Of a DNA stretch of 64,000 bases, positions 9,830-21,707 are shown in pieces (the first letter of the stretch is position 1; every line of letters starts with the position of its first letter). The notes below the pieces were generated by a model. It was not told where the DNA came from. It searched no databases and was given only the letters and a program-made list of their open reading frames with translations. The stretch covers positions 558,001-622,000 of the forward strand of contig JAUFSD010000018.1 of the NCBI GenBank assembly GCA_033030425.1, read 5' to 3'. Position numbers and translations under genes: made by a program. This DNA is from Verpa conica (taxonomy: Eukaryota > Ascomycota > Pezizomycetes > Pezizales > Morchellaceae).

Positions 9830-12262
9830 TCAATCCTCATCCTCATCGTCATCGCCATCGTCTTCCTCCTCAGAACTTTCCTCCTCCGCCTCAGCAAGCC
9901 ACTCAACAAAAGCCCCTGTAGCCTTCCTAACCTTTGACATCCCCCCAGCTTCAGTGCTACTCTTTTCATCCGCCCACCAAGCATTAATGGCTACCTCCTC
10001 AACTAAGTCCGCTTCAAACATTTTCTGACAAATGGCAAATAGGTACGTAGGCCCCTGCTTCTTGTCTACACACTCCTTCTGTACGAGGAGCAAAAAGTCA
10101 ACTTGATCTTTCCGCTCATAAATCGTCCGTTTTACGAGCGGACTCCAGCGTGTAAACACAGCTTCAGCAGCTGCTGGAACTGTTTTAGAGTCTTTGGTAA
10201 CCACCTGCTCCATGCGGGTTATAAGTGCTGTGACAACAGCACGGCGGACTTGGTGCCACGAAGCGTTGGCGGACATTCGTAGGCCGTTAAGTTCTAGAGA
10301 TGCAACTTCGACAGGATGATCACCCTCGACAGCAGAGAGGAGGGACTGGGAGGCTTCTTTATGCCATGACTCGGCTTCATCGTTATCATCGGATTCGGCA
10401 GTAGTTACGGAGTCTTGTTTTGTTTTTATGCCCGGTATGTCGTCTTCCGAGTCGTCCTCGTCATCAGATATAGTAGATATAGAGGAATCGGAAATATTGG
10501 CATGACTCATATCGAAGACTATGAATAATCAATATAAATCCAAACTAAAACTACTTGTGGGGTTAATTTACCTAAACCATCGTACAGAGCATTTTCTAAT
10601 TCTTCATCATCTGAATCCTCATACTCAAACCCTACACCACCAATCCCAACCAAATCTTCATCTGTTTGTTTTTCATCATCGGAATCATCACCGTCCCTCT
10701 TGTTGTTGGAATTACATATTCTACTGCCCGCTTTTATAGTCGTTCCATCCGCAATCTTAACACCATATGAAATAATGACTCCCGGCTCAACAATACACCT
10801 ATTCCCCAATGTGACATTGTTTGCAATAACTGCATTGTTGATCTTGCATCCGACTCCAATTTTTACCTCATCCCAGATATACGCTCGCTCTATCTCAGTG
10901 TCATCTCCAATCTCACACTCTCTACCGATAACACTCTGGCCCACGATAGTGTTCTCCCCTATTCTGGTTCCAGAACCCAAAACAGTCATACGGTTAATGA
11001 TTGTAGACCTTGCTAAAGACACATCATCCTCAATGTAGATATTCCCGCTCTTTTGACTATAAGTCTGGTCCGTACCAAGATTGCTATCTGGGCATAATGG
11101 GTATACCCAGCGACTCATAACATCCCTACTGACAGCGTCATAAGTCTGGAGACTTTTAACTCTGGCAGCATACTGATCTGAGAGAATGTGGGTGTGAATG
11201 GTCTTCCCATAAAGATCGGTGTCTGTCAGAATACCATGCAAGAATTGGCGGCGAATATGCTGGTAGTCAAAATTCTCTGTGAATAGAGCCGGAACATCAG
11301 GTGAGCAAATATCAAGGAAGGAATCAATAAGGTCGGACCGAATCTGAAGCTCTGAGTGAGTCTTAATGAGATCTGCAGGCAGCATAGTCATATTTCCTCC
11401 ATTGGGGTGGATATCTTCATAGTGGACACATCGGTTTGATCCATTATCAATCACAAATATTCCAGTTTCACTTCTTGATCTACTTGTGGGGTGCTGGTTA
11501 GCGCTATTCCCAATTCCCCCGAACAAAGAGGTGGTAAACATAAACTACAACCCACTTTGTTCTATGCTCAATTCCTGCCTCCCTCAGAACCATAGTCATA
11601 ATAGCATTCTTATCGTTCCTTCTACGCTTATTGTGTTCCTCCAAAACGCCCTCCAACGATAAATTGCCGACAAAATCGCCATGAATGAGCAAGAAGTCTG
11701 TTGTGATCATTTGCTTTCCGTCTAGATCGCGCATGGCATCGCCAACTGAGGTACTGGAAGGTGACACAATAATCTGGCAATTCTTGATGGGGGATGACGG
11801 CATGTTCCATTTAGATCCTCTGAATAAAATAAATACTATTAGAAGCGCTACTGTAGTTAGGAGGAATTTTTCGAACCGGATGTATTTTTCGATTTTCTCA
11901 GCATGACTAGAGGCATATATGAAGACATCTTCAACACCAGCGAGGGAGAGGAACTCGAGGGTGTAGTCGATGAGAGGGGTGTTTGCTAGAGGGAGTAGAC
12001 ACTGTAAACTCGACTTAGTTTGCAAGGTCAGGATTCTCCTGAGAATAGAGTTACTCACTCTAGGCGTTTCGAGGGTGAGGGGTCGGAACCTGTTCTCAAA
12101 TGCATCTGCGAGTACCTGGGTATCTTTGAGTCAGGAAAGCCATTGCGTACTAAATTTCAGGGTTACTCCACTCACGACTGCCTGGAGAAGATGTTCTCTC
12201 TGCTCTTCGGCCTGCTTCTTTCCACCAGAGGCTGTGGTTTTTTTTTCTTTGCGGTTGCTCAT
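9830..12262 (-). CDS. GCD6: Translation initiation factor eIF2B subunit epsilon
   Basis: Six exons, 12262-12176, 12115-12059, 12001-11877, 11819-11556, 11482-10572 and 10518-9830, give 710 residues. eIF2B-epsilon is the catalytic subunit of the guanine nucleotide exchange factor that recycles eIF2-GDP. The N-terminal nucleotidyltransferase-like domain reads LADAFENRFRPLTLE, PRCLLPLANTPLIDYTLEFL and FLLIHGDFVGN. A left-handed beta-helix of hexapeptide repeats lies in the middle (VLGSGTRIGENTIVGQSVIG to NNVTLGNRCIVEPGVII). The C-terminus is the W2/HEAT domain ending in an acidic tail with aromatic/acidic boxes (AFVEWLAEAEEESSEEEDD). Introns are 53-73 bp. The exon 4/5 junction (HRTNRSRSE) is the least certain. 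Confidence 0.93.
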
Positions 12263-13811
12263 GGTTGCCCGTTTCGACTTTGAGACCTTTAAGCGTTTCT
12301 GTGGTTGTTTGAAGGTTCAGCTGCAGTTGGTGGGGTTTTCGTTTTGGTGGGGCATTGCTTTGCAAGTAAATTCAACGCCGCTTAAAGTGGCGCTAGCTTT
12401 ACGGAGGCAATACAATGATAGGTCAGTATTGCAAGCCATACTATACCCGCTGAAATCCTACAGCCTTGATGTATTCCCTCATGTAATCCTTTGTTTATTC
12501 GTAGTGGATGATACATGTAGGTCCTTGGATAAGCCACGAAGGCTGGATTAGAAGAGAAAATTGCAGATACAGTGTCACTATGAACTCGCGTCGGGCTAAA
12601 TTATACCAAGGTGTCACTAATTTTAGCGGCCAGTATTGGACTATTTATAAGCAACAAATCTAGAATAAGGCTTGTTAACTCCAGACCAGAATATACCTTT
12701 TTTTGTGTGTTTTAATAAAATGCGAATATACAAAATTGATTTTTCAATGCGCCGAGCCGCTATAAAGACCCCGTTAACACTACATGCAGCTAGAAAAAAG
12801 AAACAACAAAGAAAAACGGTTCCTTTCCGCCCTAGCTCTGAGGAGATACAAAGCAAAGAAACACCAGTCATTCTAGTCTTGGACCAGAGCTAGGTGAGAA
12901 AACAAGAAGCTCTAATCAAACATGAAGGCCCTTGACCTCATCGAAAAATCGGCAACAGCGTATTAAATTAAACTATTAAACAAGCCAATAAACTTCACCA
13001 ACCGTCGTTTACGATCAGCAATCTTACCCTCAACAGGCAAACCCAGCTAACCGAGGAGTATGATGGGCTCAGGCCTATAACAATATTCAGATTAAATGAT
13101 TTTATAATGGCATAGGGCATTTTCCCAGTAAGTGCTCCAATATCAGCACCTTTTTCAGTTTAAACGAGTTGATTATCCAAGCCATACAAGACTCTAAGAC
13201 GGGTTTCTGAGCGATTGACAGAAGAATTTAGTCTTGAAAAAATCAGTACTTCCACTGGATCCCTCCAATATCGGTCACTTGACCCTTAAAAAATAAGAAG
13301 GAGAATTACGAGTGTGAGATCTCCCGACAGATTTCCGCACGTTACTGGCCTTGCTGCTGCTGCTGAGCTTGTTGCATTTGCTTGAGGGTTTGCTGCGTTT
13401 ATAACATCTGTTGTCCGAGATAAACAGCGGGGAGGTTTCTTGTGCCGTAGTAGCAACAGCATTAGAAACACTCTGGAAGTTTGGTTGAGCCATTCCCGGG
13501 AGTATGCTGAATCCGCTTGTCAATGTTCTAGTCCATTGAGGAACGTCGCTTATCCAGGAACATTCTCTGGGGGACCAGGGAACAGAATCATATACCATAC
13601 AAGGGCCAGTCCATTCAGGAACACTGCTATTTCATCCAAGTACAATATATACATACTTAGAATATTTTAGGCCTTTTAACCAGATAGTTTAGCTGATAAT
13701 GGTGAGGGTTTATCTAGTATAATAAACCGTTCTTTGGCGGACCGATTCATTCAGGAATATTCCTAGATAGGCGGTGTTCCCCTTGCCTTTTTACTCTCGT
13801 CTTGGTGCTAG
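12263..13811. other. intergenic, no gene seen
   Basis: About 1.5 kb without a convincing gene. Near 13310-13470 the minus strand has a short Gln-rich stretch (frame around CAGCAGCAGCAGCAA) that ends in a stop. It could be a decayed coding end but shows no recognisable family. Confidence 0.4.
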
Positions 13812-13918
13812 TACTAGGGGTAGGGGTGTGAAGATGGGACAGCAGAGATCTCTACTCTATGGGGTCACCATAGAAAAATTGTGAGACCCGTTCCATCTTC
13901 ACCCCCCTACCCCTAGTA
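13812..13918. repeat. Short inverted-repeat element, copy 1
   Basis: 107-bp unit whose ends are inverted repeats of each other: TACTAGGGGTAGGGGTGTGA at the left and the complementary ACCCCCCTACCCCTAGTA at the right. A second copy in opposite orientation lies at 14088-14185. The internal segment GTCACCATAGAAAAATTGTG is identical between copies. It has no coding capacity and is probably a MITE or foldback; no superfamily can be assigned. Confidence 0.75.
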
Positions 13919-14087
13919 TAACCCTTATGACCCAGCCCTATGCCCTAGGGCTCAGTTTCACATGAATTCTACGCAAAGCCTTAGTACTAGCGAGCTGAAA
14001 GGTATATCAGTCACGTGGTTTATCTTTGGTGGGAGGAACAGAATCGTCATCAAAGATAGATCATGTGACAAATATACTTCTCGGCAT

Positions 14088-14185
14088 TACTAGGGTGAAG
14101 ATGGAACCGGTCTCACAATTTTTCTATGGTGACCCCATAGAGTGGAGATCTCCGCTGTCCCATCTTCACACCCCTATCACTAGTA
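14088..14185. repeat. Short inverted-repeat element, copy 2 (inverted)
   Basis: About 98 bp, reverse complement of the unit at 13812-13918 with a few substitutions and a shortened left end. The two copies are separated by about 170 bp, so together they form a larger imperfect palindrome. Confidence 0.75.
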
Positions 14186-14426
14186 CTCTCACCATCAGTT
14201 TAGCCACGCTTGATCCAACGCCTCAAATAATCATCTTAGGCCACTAAAAATAGAAGCTCAGCCACTTCGAATGAAGAGGTGGCCTCTACCCCCTATGGTG
14301 GCACAAACCCTACCATATCAACTAAGGATCCCCATCGTGCTCTCAAAAACGCCTGTAGCATCTTCGACCTCGTTCCTTTGCCCATCAAAAAAAAAAAAAC
14401 ATTAATCAATCTTGTATCCTTCAACA

Positions 14427-15405
14427 ATGTCAGCCCCTGGACAACCGGTAGCTCAAGCTCCACCTGTTGCTTCACCTGAGGCGCTGGCCGTCGCTCAGTT
14501 CCTTCGTAGTCAGGATCTTAAAAGTAGGACATGTATCCTTCAGGGTCAGCGCAAAGATTTATTTAAAGGTATGGCGACTTTGATTTAAGCGTAAATCTTA
14601 TTCTATATTTTTCAATACTGATTCCATATTATAGTCAAACGCGCCGTCCGAGCCCTCCAGAGCGAAAACTACACAAAAGCCTGCAAAAAAAATCCACTCC
14701 TCCCAAAAGTTGCCAACGCCAATGAGGCTATCCAGGCCTTCTCACTCCTCCCACGAAATCTCCTCGCTCTACGTGTCTCTAAGATTGAACCCGGCTCCGA
14801 TGGACAGCCAGCTGGTAAGCCCGGCAAGCGAATTAAGGGCCTATGGACAGTCAAGATCGAACAACACCAGGAAATGAGAGATGAGCTCTACTATACTTGG
14901 TTCTACGAACCTCGTAGTTGGACGCAGACCTTTATGGCCGTCGGTGTTATTCTTGTCCTGCTGTTGATCGTTATGTTTCCGCTCTGGCCACCTATGTTAA
15001 GGTTAGGTGTGTGGTATCTTTCAATGGGCATGCTAGGCCTTATTGGACTGTTCATCGCGATGAGCATCTTTAGATTAATCTTGTTCGTAATTACAATGTT
15101 TGTGGCCTCGCCGGGTCTTTGGTTGTATCCGAACTTGTTCGAGGATGTTGGATTCTTCGACAGCTTTAGACCCCTCTGGGCTTGGCATAAGGTAAATAAG
15201 AAATCCGAATATTATTTTCCTAGAGATTTGCATATTAATAACTTTTACTACTTAGGTTGGAAAGGAGAAGAAGGGTAAGAAGAGCGCCTCTGGGGAAAAG
15301 CAAACCGCTGTTGCTGATGAGAAGTCCGCTTCTGCCCCTGCCCCTGCCCCTGGATCACCGCCTAAGACAGCTGCCCCGCCAAAGCCCACAGTGGAAGAGG
15401 GTTAA
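14427..15405 (+). CDS. SEC62: Translocation protein Sec62
   Basis: Three exons, 14427-14568, 14635-15191 and 15256-15405, give 282 residues. Sec62 is a subunit of the Sec62/63 post-translational translocon in the ER membrane. Residues about 20-130 form the cytosolic basic domain (LFKVKRAVRALQS, then NEAIQAFSLLPRNLLALRVS). The family signature YYTWFYEPRSWTQTFMAVG precedes two transmembrane segments (ILVLLLIVMFPLWPP and a second at about 175-200). The C-terminal tail is Lys-rich, then Ala/Pro-rich. Introns are 66 and 64 bp. The last short exon replaces an early stop that would follow read-through of the intron. Confidence 0.93.
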
Positions 15406-15844
15406 AGTTTCTAATAAATTAAAAAAGGCGGAGGTGGTGGGGGATCAGGCTATGGCTACTGTTATGGTATTTTTGTACCATAGAATGGCGTACTATAGAT
15501 GTACGATTTAAAGCTAGTTATGTCTTTTTAGTTGAATGCGGGTCCTATGTTCTTTTCAATGTTTAGTACTTTTCTGGGCTTTAGAGGATTTTAAAGGTCA
15601 ATATTATGCGACGGCAAGAAGTGGAAAATATGATCAATTGAGATTCTTTTTGGTTATCATTCTTGCAAAGAAATGTAACTTCATGCTAAATTTTGAGAAA
15701 TATCGTGGAAGGCTATAAATAAGTATCAGCCATGTACGTTAGACCCTTGCTATTTCAGAGCCCCACTCTCGCTTGTTTACCACCTGCATCATAGTGCCCC
15801 GCGCCCTGAATATCAGTATTCCTACTCCTACGCATGCTGTAACT

Positions 15845-17714
15845 ATGTCGAAAGAGTCTAAATTAACCAAACCTATTACCTCCCCCGATCCGTCCGAAGC
15901 TGCCTACAACGAAGAAGTAGAAGATGTTGTACGGAATAATGTTACTACTCAGATACCCGTTCCAGGAACCAACATCAAGAAAAAGAAGCCGAAAAAGAAG
16001 AAGGTTTCTGTGGTTATGCAGGGTAGTAGCGGCGAGGGAGCAAATAGTATCTCCCCCACTGTTGCAGCTACTGTTGGAGCTGAGGGAAGCGCTGTTGATC
16101 AGATCTTGGAGAAGAACCCTACCTTGGAGAGGGCTAAGGTCCAGGAAATGTTACGGCAGATGAAATTAGAGGAAATATTGACTGGGATAGCGCCAGGACA
16201 GAAGGATATGGCGAGTCATAAGTTCTGGAATACGCAGCCAGTTGCGAGGTTTGGTATGTAATTCGAGTGTTCCATATATTTTTAATGACTAATATTCAGC
16301 AATATCAAGCTAATAAGCATAGACGTAGGGGAAGCTTTGAGGCCTGATGGACCAGTGCGGGAAAGGAATCCAGAGGTAATTCCACCACACGGTGTTGGGC
16401 TTCTAGATGGATTCGAATGGGTCACTATGGATTTGAATGATGAGAATCATGTGAGAACTTTAAAGCCCTTTTAGATTGTCTCAGATCTTTTTTCTAATGA
16501 AATATCGTATATACAATAGCTGAGTGAGATTTATGAGCTCCTTAGTGCCCACTATGTCGAGGATAACGAGGCTATGTTCCGCTTCAACTACTCTACATCA
16601 TTCTTAAATTGGGCCCTTAAATCCCCTGGCTGGGTCCCGGAATGGCATATCGGTGTGCGGGTTACCACATCCCACAAGCTCGTTGCTTTCATTTCAGGTG
16701 TCCCAGTCAATCTCAAAGTTCGTACACATATCATTCGTTGCTCTGAAATCAATTTTCTATGCATCCACAAGAAACTACGGTCGAAGCGGTTGACTCCAGT
16801 ACTCATTAAAGAGATTACTCGACGCTGTAATGTAGAAAAGGTTTGGAATGCTATATATACAGCGGGTATTGTACTACCGAAACCGATCAGTACCTGTAGG
16901 TACTTCCATAGGTCCCTGGACTGGCTGAAGCTGCATGAAGTTGGATTTAGCTCGCTGCCCCATACTAGTACGAAGACGAGACAGATCGCAATATTAAATC
17001 TACCCTCCCGGACAAGCACTAAGGGGCTTAGGGATATGGAAGCAAAGGATATAGATGCGACTCATGGCTTGATGAAGAGATATTTTGAGAGATTTGATAT
17101 GACGCCAGATTTCAACAGAGATCAGGTTGAACATTGGTTGCTTCATAAGAATATTAATGCTGGAGAGAGAGTTGTTTTTACTTATGTCGTAGAGGTTAAT
17201 ACTTCTTCCAGTCAAAAGCTTTGTGATTGCTAATTAGTTAATAGGATGAGGGGCGTATAACGGATTTCTTTTCGTTCTACGCGCTCGAGTCTTCGGTAAT
17301 CGCGAGTAGTAAACATAAGTTGATCCGGGCAGCCTACCTATCCTATTATGCTACTGAAGTCGCTTTCAAAGAGTCATCAGATATGAAGAAGGAATTGAAA
17401 ACTCGACTAAACGCACTGATAAATGATGCGCTTATTCTTGCTAAGAGGGTCTGCCTTTCACCTAGCCCCTGCTTCCCCTGCTATAGTTTCTAACACTGGA
17501 TTTCGTAATTAAATAGTTTAAATTTGATGTCTTTAATGCTCTTACCCTCCTTGACAACACCTTATTTCTAAAGGATCAAAAATTTAGTGCTGGAGATGGA
17601 CAGCTTCATTATTACCTGTTTAACTGGCGGACTGCACATATCCGGGGTGGTATTGATGAGAAGAATAATATTGATGAGGAAAGGGGGAGCGGTATTGGTA
17701 TCATCATGCTATAA
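15845..17714 (+). CDS. NMT1: Glycylpeptide N-tetradecanoyltransferase (N-myristoyltransferase)
   Basis: Five exons, 15845-16253, 16323-16450, 16520-17194, 17245-17448 and 17517-17714, give 537 residues. NMT transfers myristate from myristoyl-CoA to N-terminal glycines. A Lys-rich N-terminal ribosome-binding-type segment (KKKKPKKKK) precedes the catalytic core: [60 protein letters not shown] and [18 protein letters not shown]. The C-terminus reads [19 protein letters not shown] and ends in -IIML; in the family the terminal Leu carboxylate is the catalytic base, so this end is meaningful. The fourth donor (GTCTGC) is non-canonical in its +3 to +6 positions but is the only site that keeps the frame. 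The start at 15845 is chosen over an upstream in-frame extension, which has no Met near a good context. Confidence 0.93.
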
Positions 17715-17955
17715 ATTCCTACTCGTTGGTTGTGGTGTTTGAAGGTGGGGTTTTTACTTGTCTATTCCTACCAACTACCCGCTCCACCTACTTTGGGTGG
17801 ATATTTGAGAGGAGGGCTGAGGGGTAAATGTATTTTATAGGTATAAATTCGGGATGCTGTAATAAGAGAGGCTGGTGGGTGATCCAGCCTGCCAAGATGT
17901 GCTTCACAGTAAAGGGTTAGGATTGGTAGCAGATTCAACCGAGGGGCATCGGACC

Positions 17956-18229
17956 ATCGGATAAGATAACCCTGGCACCTGACTCCTCTCCTCTCTCTTA
18001 TCAGATTTCTCCCTCACCTCCCTCTTCTGGCGGCTTGTGGCGGCTCTTTACCCCATAAAGCCTAGCCCCAGTGCAGAGTTTTTATCAGACCATCTAATCC
18101 ATCCTGATCAGATTAGCAGGCGTCGCGGCAGCACAACCCCACGACGGTATCCGACAGCCCTCCACCACCACCGCAGCGTAGTCAGGCGGTCTCTCTCAAA
18201 ACCCCCCCGGCGCGCACCTTTTATCTGAT
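17956..18229. promoter_or_regulatory. Cluster of SreA/Fep1-type GATA sites upstream of hapX
   Basis: Within 350 bp of the hapX start are two perfect ATCWGATAA sites on the minus strand, TTATCAGAT at 17998-18006 and TTATCTGAT at 18221-18229. There are also two one-mismatch sites, ATCGGATAA at 17956-17964 (followed by a second GATAA) and TTATCAGAC at 18082-18090. ATCWGATAA is the documented binding consensus of the fungal iron-responsive GATA repressors (SreA, Fep1, Urbs1), and SreA repression of hapX is established in Aspergillus. Function here is inferred from motif and position. Confidence 0.75.
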
Positions 18230-18300
18230 GTGTCCTCCTCGACCTCATTTTGCCACCCCCTCGCTATTCGTGCTGGCGCTGCTGATTCGCCGTTGCCGCC

Positions 18301-20089
18301 ATGTCCGGTGATTCTCTATCCCCAATCGGTGAGTTCCGTCTTGAGCACCGATCTATCACTCGGTATCCCGGTCTGACTGTTGGTAGCGATTTCTTCACCA
18401 GTATCTGCCTATAGTCCGGGTCCGCCAGCTCTTGCCCCCCGGGCTGCAAGTGTTATGAGCCATGATGCCCCAAGTCCAGTGGGTGTGGTTACGCACAAGG
18501 AATGGGTTGTACCGCCGCGGCCAAAGGTTGTCGACCCCCTTCATAGATTCTATGAGGTCTTAGTTATTGACATCTTATACCTTTAAAGCCTGGACGAAAG
18601 CCTGCAACAGATACCCCGCCAACAGTAAGATAGTAGCCATATCCCAACTTTCTTTAGCTGAGCTTATGTTCCACTTTAATAGAAAAGAAAGGCACAAAAT
18701 CGTGCAGCTCAGCGAGCATTCCGCGAGCGCCGTGCCGCACGCGTAAATGAACTCGAAGATAAACTCAAAGAAATTGAGCTCGAGAATGCAGCACGGATAA
18801 CTGAGTACCAAGATCAGGTGAATCAGCTCACCAAAAACAATACTGAGCTTGCAAAGGAGAACAGTCGCTATAAAACAAAGCTCGAATGTCTACAAAAGGA
18901 GTTGGAACTACTGCGACAAATTAAGACAGACCAGCAGCAGCAGCAGGAGCAGCAGCAACAGCCGTCAACATCAACATCAAACTTCAGTTTGACACAAGTT
19001 GCTTCCCCTGCACCGTCGTCAGGACATGAAACACCGTGCAGTTCAAACTGTATATGTACAGATGATCTAGATAAGATCCTCTGTGACAAAAAACCTGCCC
19101 CACCTGAGCTTCCTATACCTATACCTGTACCCGCCCCCTCCGTTCCCATCCGCCGAAGAAGCAACCGGAATAAAATCAGCTCTGAACCCCCTCAAAGCCC
19201 AGACCCTCTCGGCTGTGGGCGCTGTTCTAAAGACGGTAACTGTGCCTGTATCACCGAAGCTGTAGCGGCCATCTACCCAACAAAGCGTCCCATTTCTCCA
19301 AGCGAAAATACGCCCAAACGCACACGAATCACCAACCTCATTGAACTAACCCCACCAGATGAGCTAGCAACCGATTTTACGACAGCGTACATGACAAAAC
19401 CAGCCCCAGCTCCACCTTCCTTCTCTGATTCCCCGGTAATCGCACAGATGCCGGCAGATCCGTGTGGATTCTGCTCAGATGGTACACACTGCGTTTGTGC
19501 TGAGGCTGCAGCGAACTCGATGATGGATATAGAGGATGATACAGATTCCGAGGAAAACCACAGCACTAAACTCCCCCCATTGTTGTCAAATCATACACCA
19601 CCACCAGGAGACCACAACCTTGAAGGGAACCATCTAGAAAAACCAATAGCGCTACATCCACCCATGACCAAAAGTTCTATCGGCCCAGGAAGTGGATGTC
19701 AACCCGGTGGCTGTGCACAATGTAAAAATGACCCAATGTCAACGTTGTTCTGCCAATCAGTCGCTATGAAGGTCAAGTCACGTCCCATTAGTAACCCTGC
19801 TGGATGTTGCGGTGGTGGGTGCTGTGGTGATGGTGTAGCGAAGACTTTGCCACCCCAGTCACTACCTAAAGGTAATAGTGACGAGAAAGGAACATTTATA
19901 CCCTGTAGTGCAGCCTACCAAGCGCTATCCCGGCACCGAGGATTCGAAGAGGCAACGGCTGACTTGGGAAGCTTGCTAAGGCCATTGATGGTACGAAGGA
20001 GTGATGGGAGATGCCCACAGGTTGAGGTCAGTAGTGTTAGGGATGTGTTGAAACAGCTAGACAGGAGATTTGGAAGCGATACTGCTTGA
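18301..20089 (+). CDS. hapX: bZIP iron-homeostasis regulator HapX
   Basis: Four exons, 18301-18328, 18387-18526, 18589-18624 and 18683-20089, give 536 residues. HapX acts with the CCAAT-binding complex: under iron starvation it represses iron-consuming pathways, and under iron excess it activates vacuolar storage. The CBC-binding (Hap4-like) segment KEWVVPPRPKPGRKP at about 46-60 is split by an intron. The basic region KRKAQNRAAQRAFRERR at about 69-85 is followed by a coiled coil to about 150. Four cysteine-rich regions follow: CSSNCICTDDLDKILC, CGRCSKDGNCAC, CGFCSDGTHCVC, and CQPGGCAQCK with CCGGGCCG. These are the iron-sensing motifs of the family. The C-terminal block (FIPCSAAYQALSRHRGFE ... 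VRDVLKQLDRRF) matches the HapX end. A Gln-rich tract lies after the coiled coil. Confidence 0.92.
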
Positions 20090-20671
20090 GTAGTAATTTT
20101 TTTCTATCAATTGTTCTTTCTCTCACTGGTGATGGGAATGAACATAAAGGAGAGGCGTATTCTGGATTTTGTTTTTTGTTTTGTGACTTTTTGTAAAGTG
20201 GGAGAGGCTGGGTAAGGGTTTTTGTGGGGTGACATTTTTAATTTCCTATACTATGCTCTAATAAAGGGAACGAGACGGTAAAGGTATTTTGGGACTCCAG
20301 ACCAAAGTGTTCTTAGTTCAGTACTTTACTACCATTAACCATATTTACCCATGAAAAATTTGGGTAATCAGCTTGTAGAAATAAGTTTACGTGTGGTGTA
20401 CTTATTTTTTGAAAAATAGTATTCAATTGAAAGGAGGATAAATTAGTTATAAGAAATCACTTGGCAAATTTTATCCCCTACGACACAAGGCTATATTATC
20501 CAGTTAATGCTAAGAAATTCAAAGTCTACGAGTACTTCGATTTTTGAGGGGCTGTTACATTGATACATAGACTATCACTCGCATCGAATCCACATTACTT
20601 TTAGGTAGTAATTCATGTGTTTTTTATATATAGTGCCTTAATTTAGGTCCAAGACAATAGAACCATGCCAC
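20090..20671. other. intergenic, convergent 3' ends
   Basis: AT-rich 0.58 kb between hapX and the Ca3427-like gene. No gene or repeat recognised. Confidence 0.5.
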
Positions 20672-21707
20672 CTAAAATTCAACAGTCATATCTCCAACCA
20701 CCCCTGCCCCACCCCCCTTAATAACCCCTGCCTTCAGCAAGATATCGACTGTCTTTCCGACAATCTTACTATCAACACCCTTAACATCAGGCGAAAACTT
20801 GACAGTCTTCAACCAGGCCCTTGCATCTTCAGTAGAGTAGTCGAGATTCACGGAAATGAATTCAACAGCTTCGTCGTTGTGCGAATTAAAGTAAGTGATG
20901 CCTTCATTGATCGCATTGAGGGATGAGGTAATAGTATTGGGACTAGAAGATATAAGGGCACTGTGCGCAACAATGTGCCAAGATGGCCAAGGGGTGTATA
21001 TTTCTCCGATTTTTCGGATCTCACCAGAGTCGTAGTATTTCCTATGGGTAGGTAAGCAACTAAACCGAAGGAGGTGGGAATCAATAGGGAATGGCGAAGA
21101 GTTAAACTTACTTTGATGTAAAAATCTCCCACATAAACGCATCGACAGTCTCATCATTGACACCATCCCTCAACCCCTTGAAGTTATCCAGTATCTTGAA
21201 CTCGAATGGTTCCTTCCCTTCCTCTAGCCAACCTTTTTGATCAGCGAGGACAAAACTCATGACATAGCTCCCGCTCCCTATCCTCGAGATCCCTAGCTTC
21301 CCATTTTTCAAATCCGCAATGGAATTGACCCTTGTCTGTTTCGCGCCCGCAGAGATAGCCCAACAGAGTGGAGTAGAGACATAGCTCCCGACCAGCTTAA
21401 AGTGCTTGTTTCCATTCCCGAGAGCAGCAATCCAGCCTTCTGTCAGGCCAATCGCAATATCGATATCGTGGGCTTCAAGCGACTTGACCATATGCCCAGT
21501 CCCAGATGGGAAAGGGATGAGCTCAACAGTAACCCCACGCGAGGCAAAGAATCCATGGGCCTGAGCGAAGTGGAGTGGAGTGGAGAAGTGCTCTGGGATC
21601 GTCACCAGGATTAGTATGGACATTACATCATATATCGTTAATTTGCTAAGACAGAGGGAGCAAGGTAATATACCAGGTACGAACCCAACTCTCAGTGGAG
21701 TTGTCAT
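20672..21707 (-). CDS. Ca3427-like periplasmic-binding-fold protein (SsuA/NMT1-THI5 type)
   Basis: Three exons, 21707-21674, 21592-21112 and 21041-20672, give 294 residues. The spliced N-terminus reads LRVGFVPEHFSTPLHFAQAH, followed by VTVELIPFPSGTGHMVKSLE and DIDIAIGLTEGW, the ABC-transporter substrate-binding fold (type II) seen in SsuA/TauA and in the fungal Ca3427-like group. A GSGSYVMSFVLADQKGW block and VDAFMWEIFTS follow. There is no signal peptide and no transporter partner nearby, so the protein is probably intracellular. The ligand and role are unknown in fungi. The family is bacterial in origin, so an ancient transfer is likely. The short first exon ends in phase 1 (donor GTATAT). 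Confidence 0.85.

Noticed and set aside
13275..13598. 107-codon minus-strand frame with a Gln/Ser-rich end
   Set aside because: Three frames in turn look slightly coding around a CAG tract; no family recognised and an internal stop in the best frame. At most a decayed gene end.
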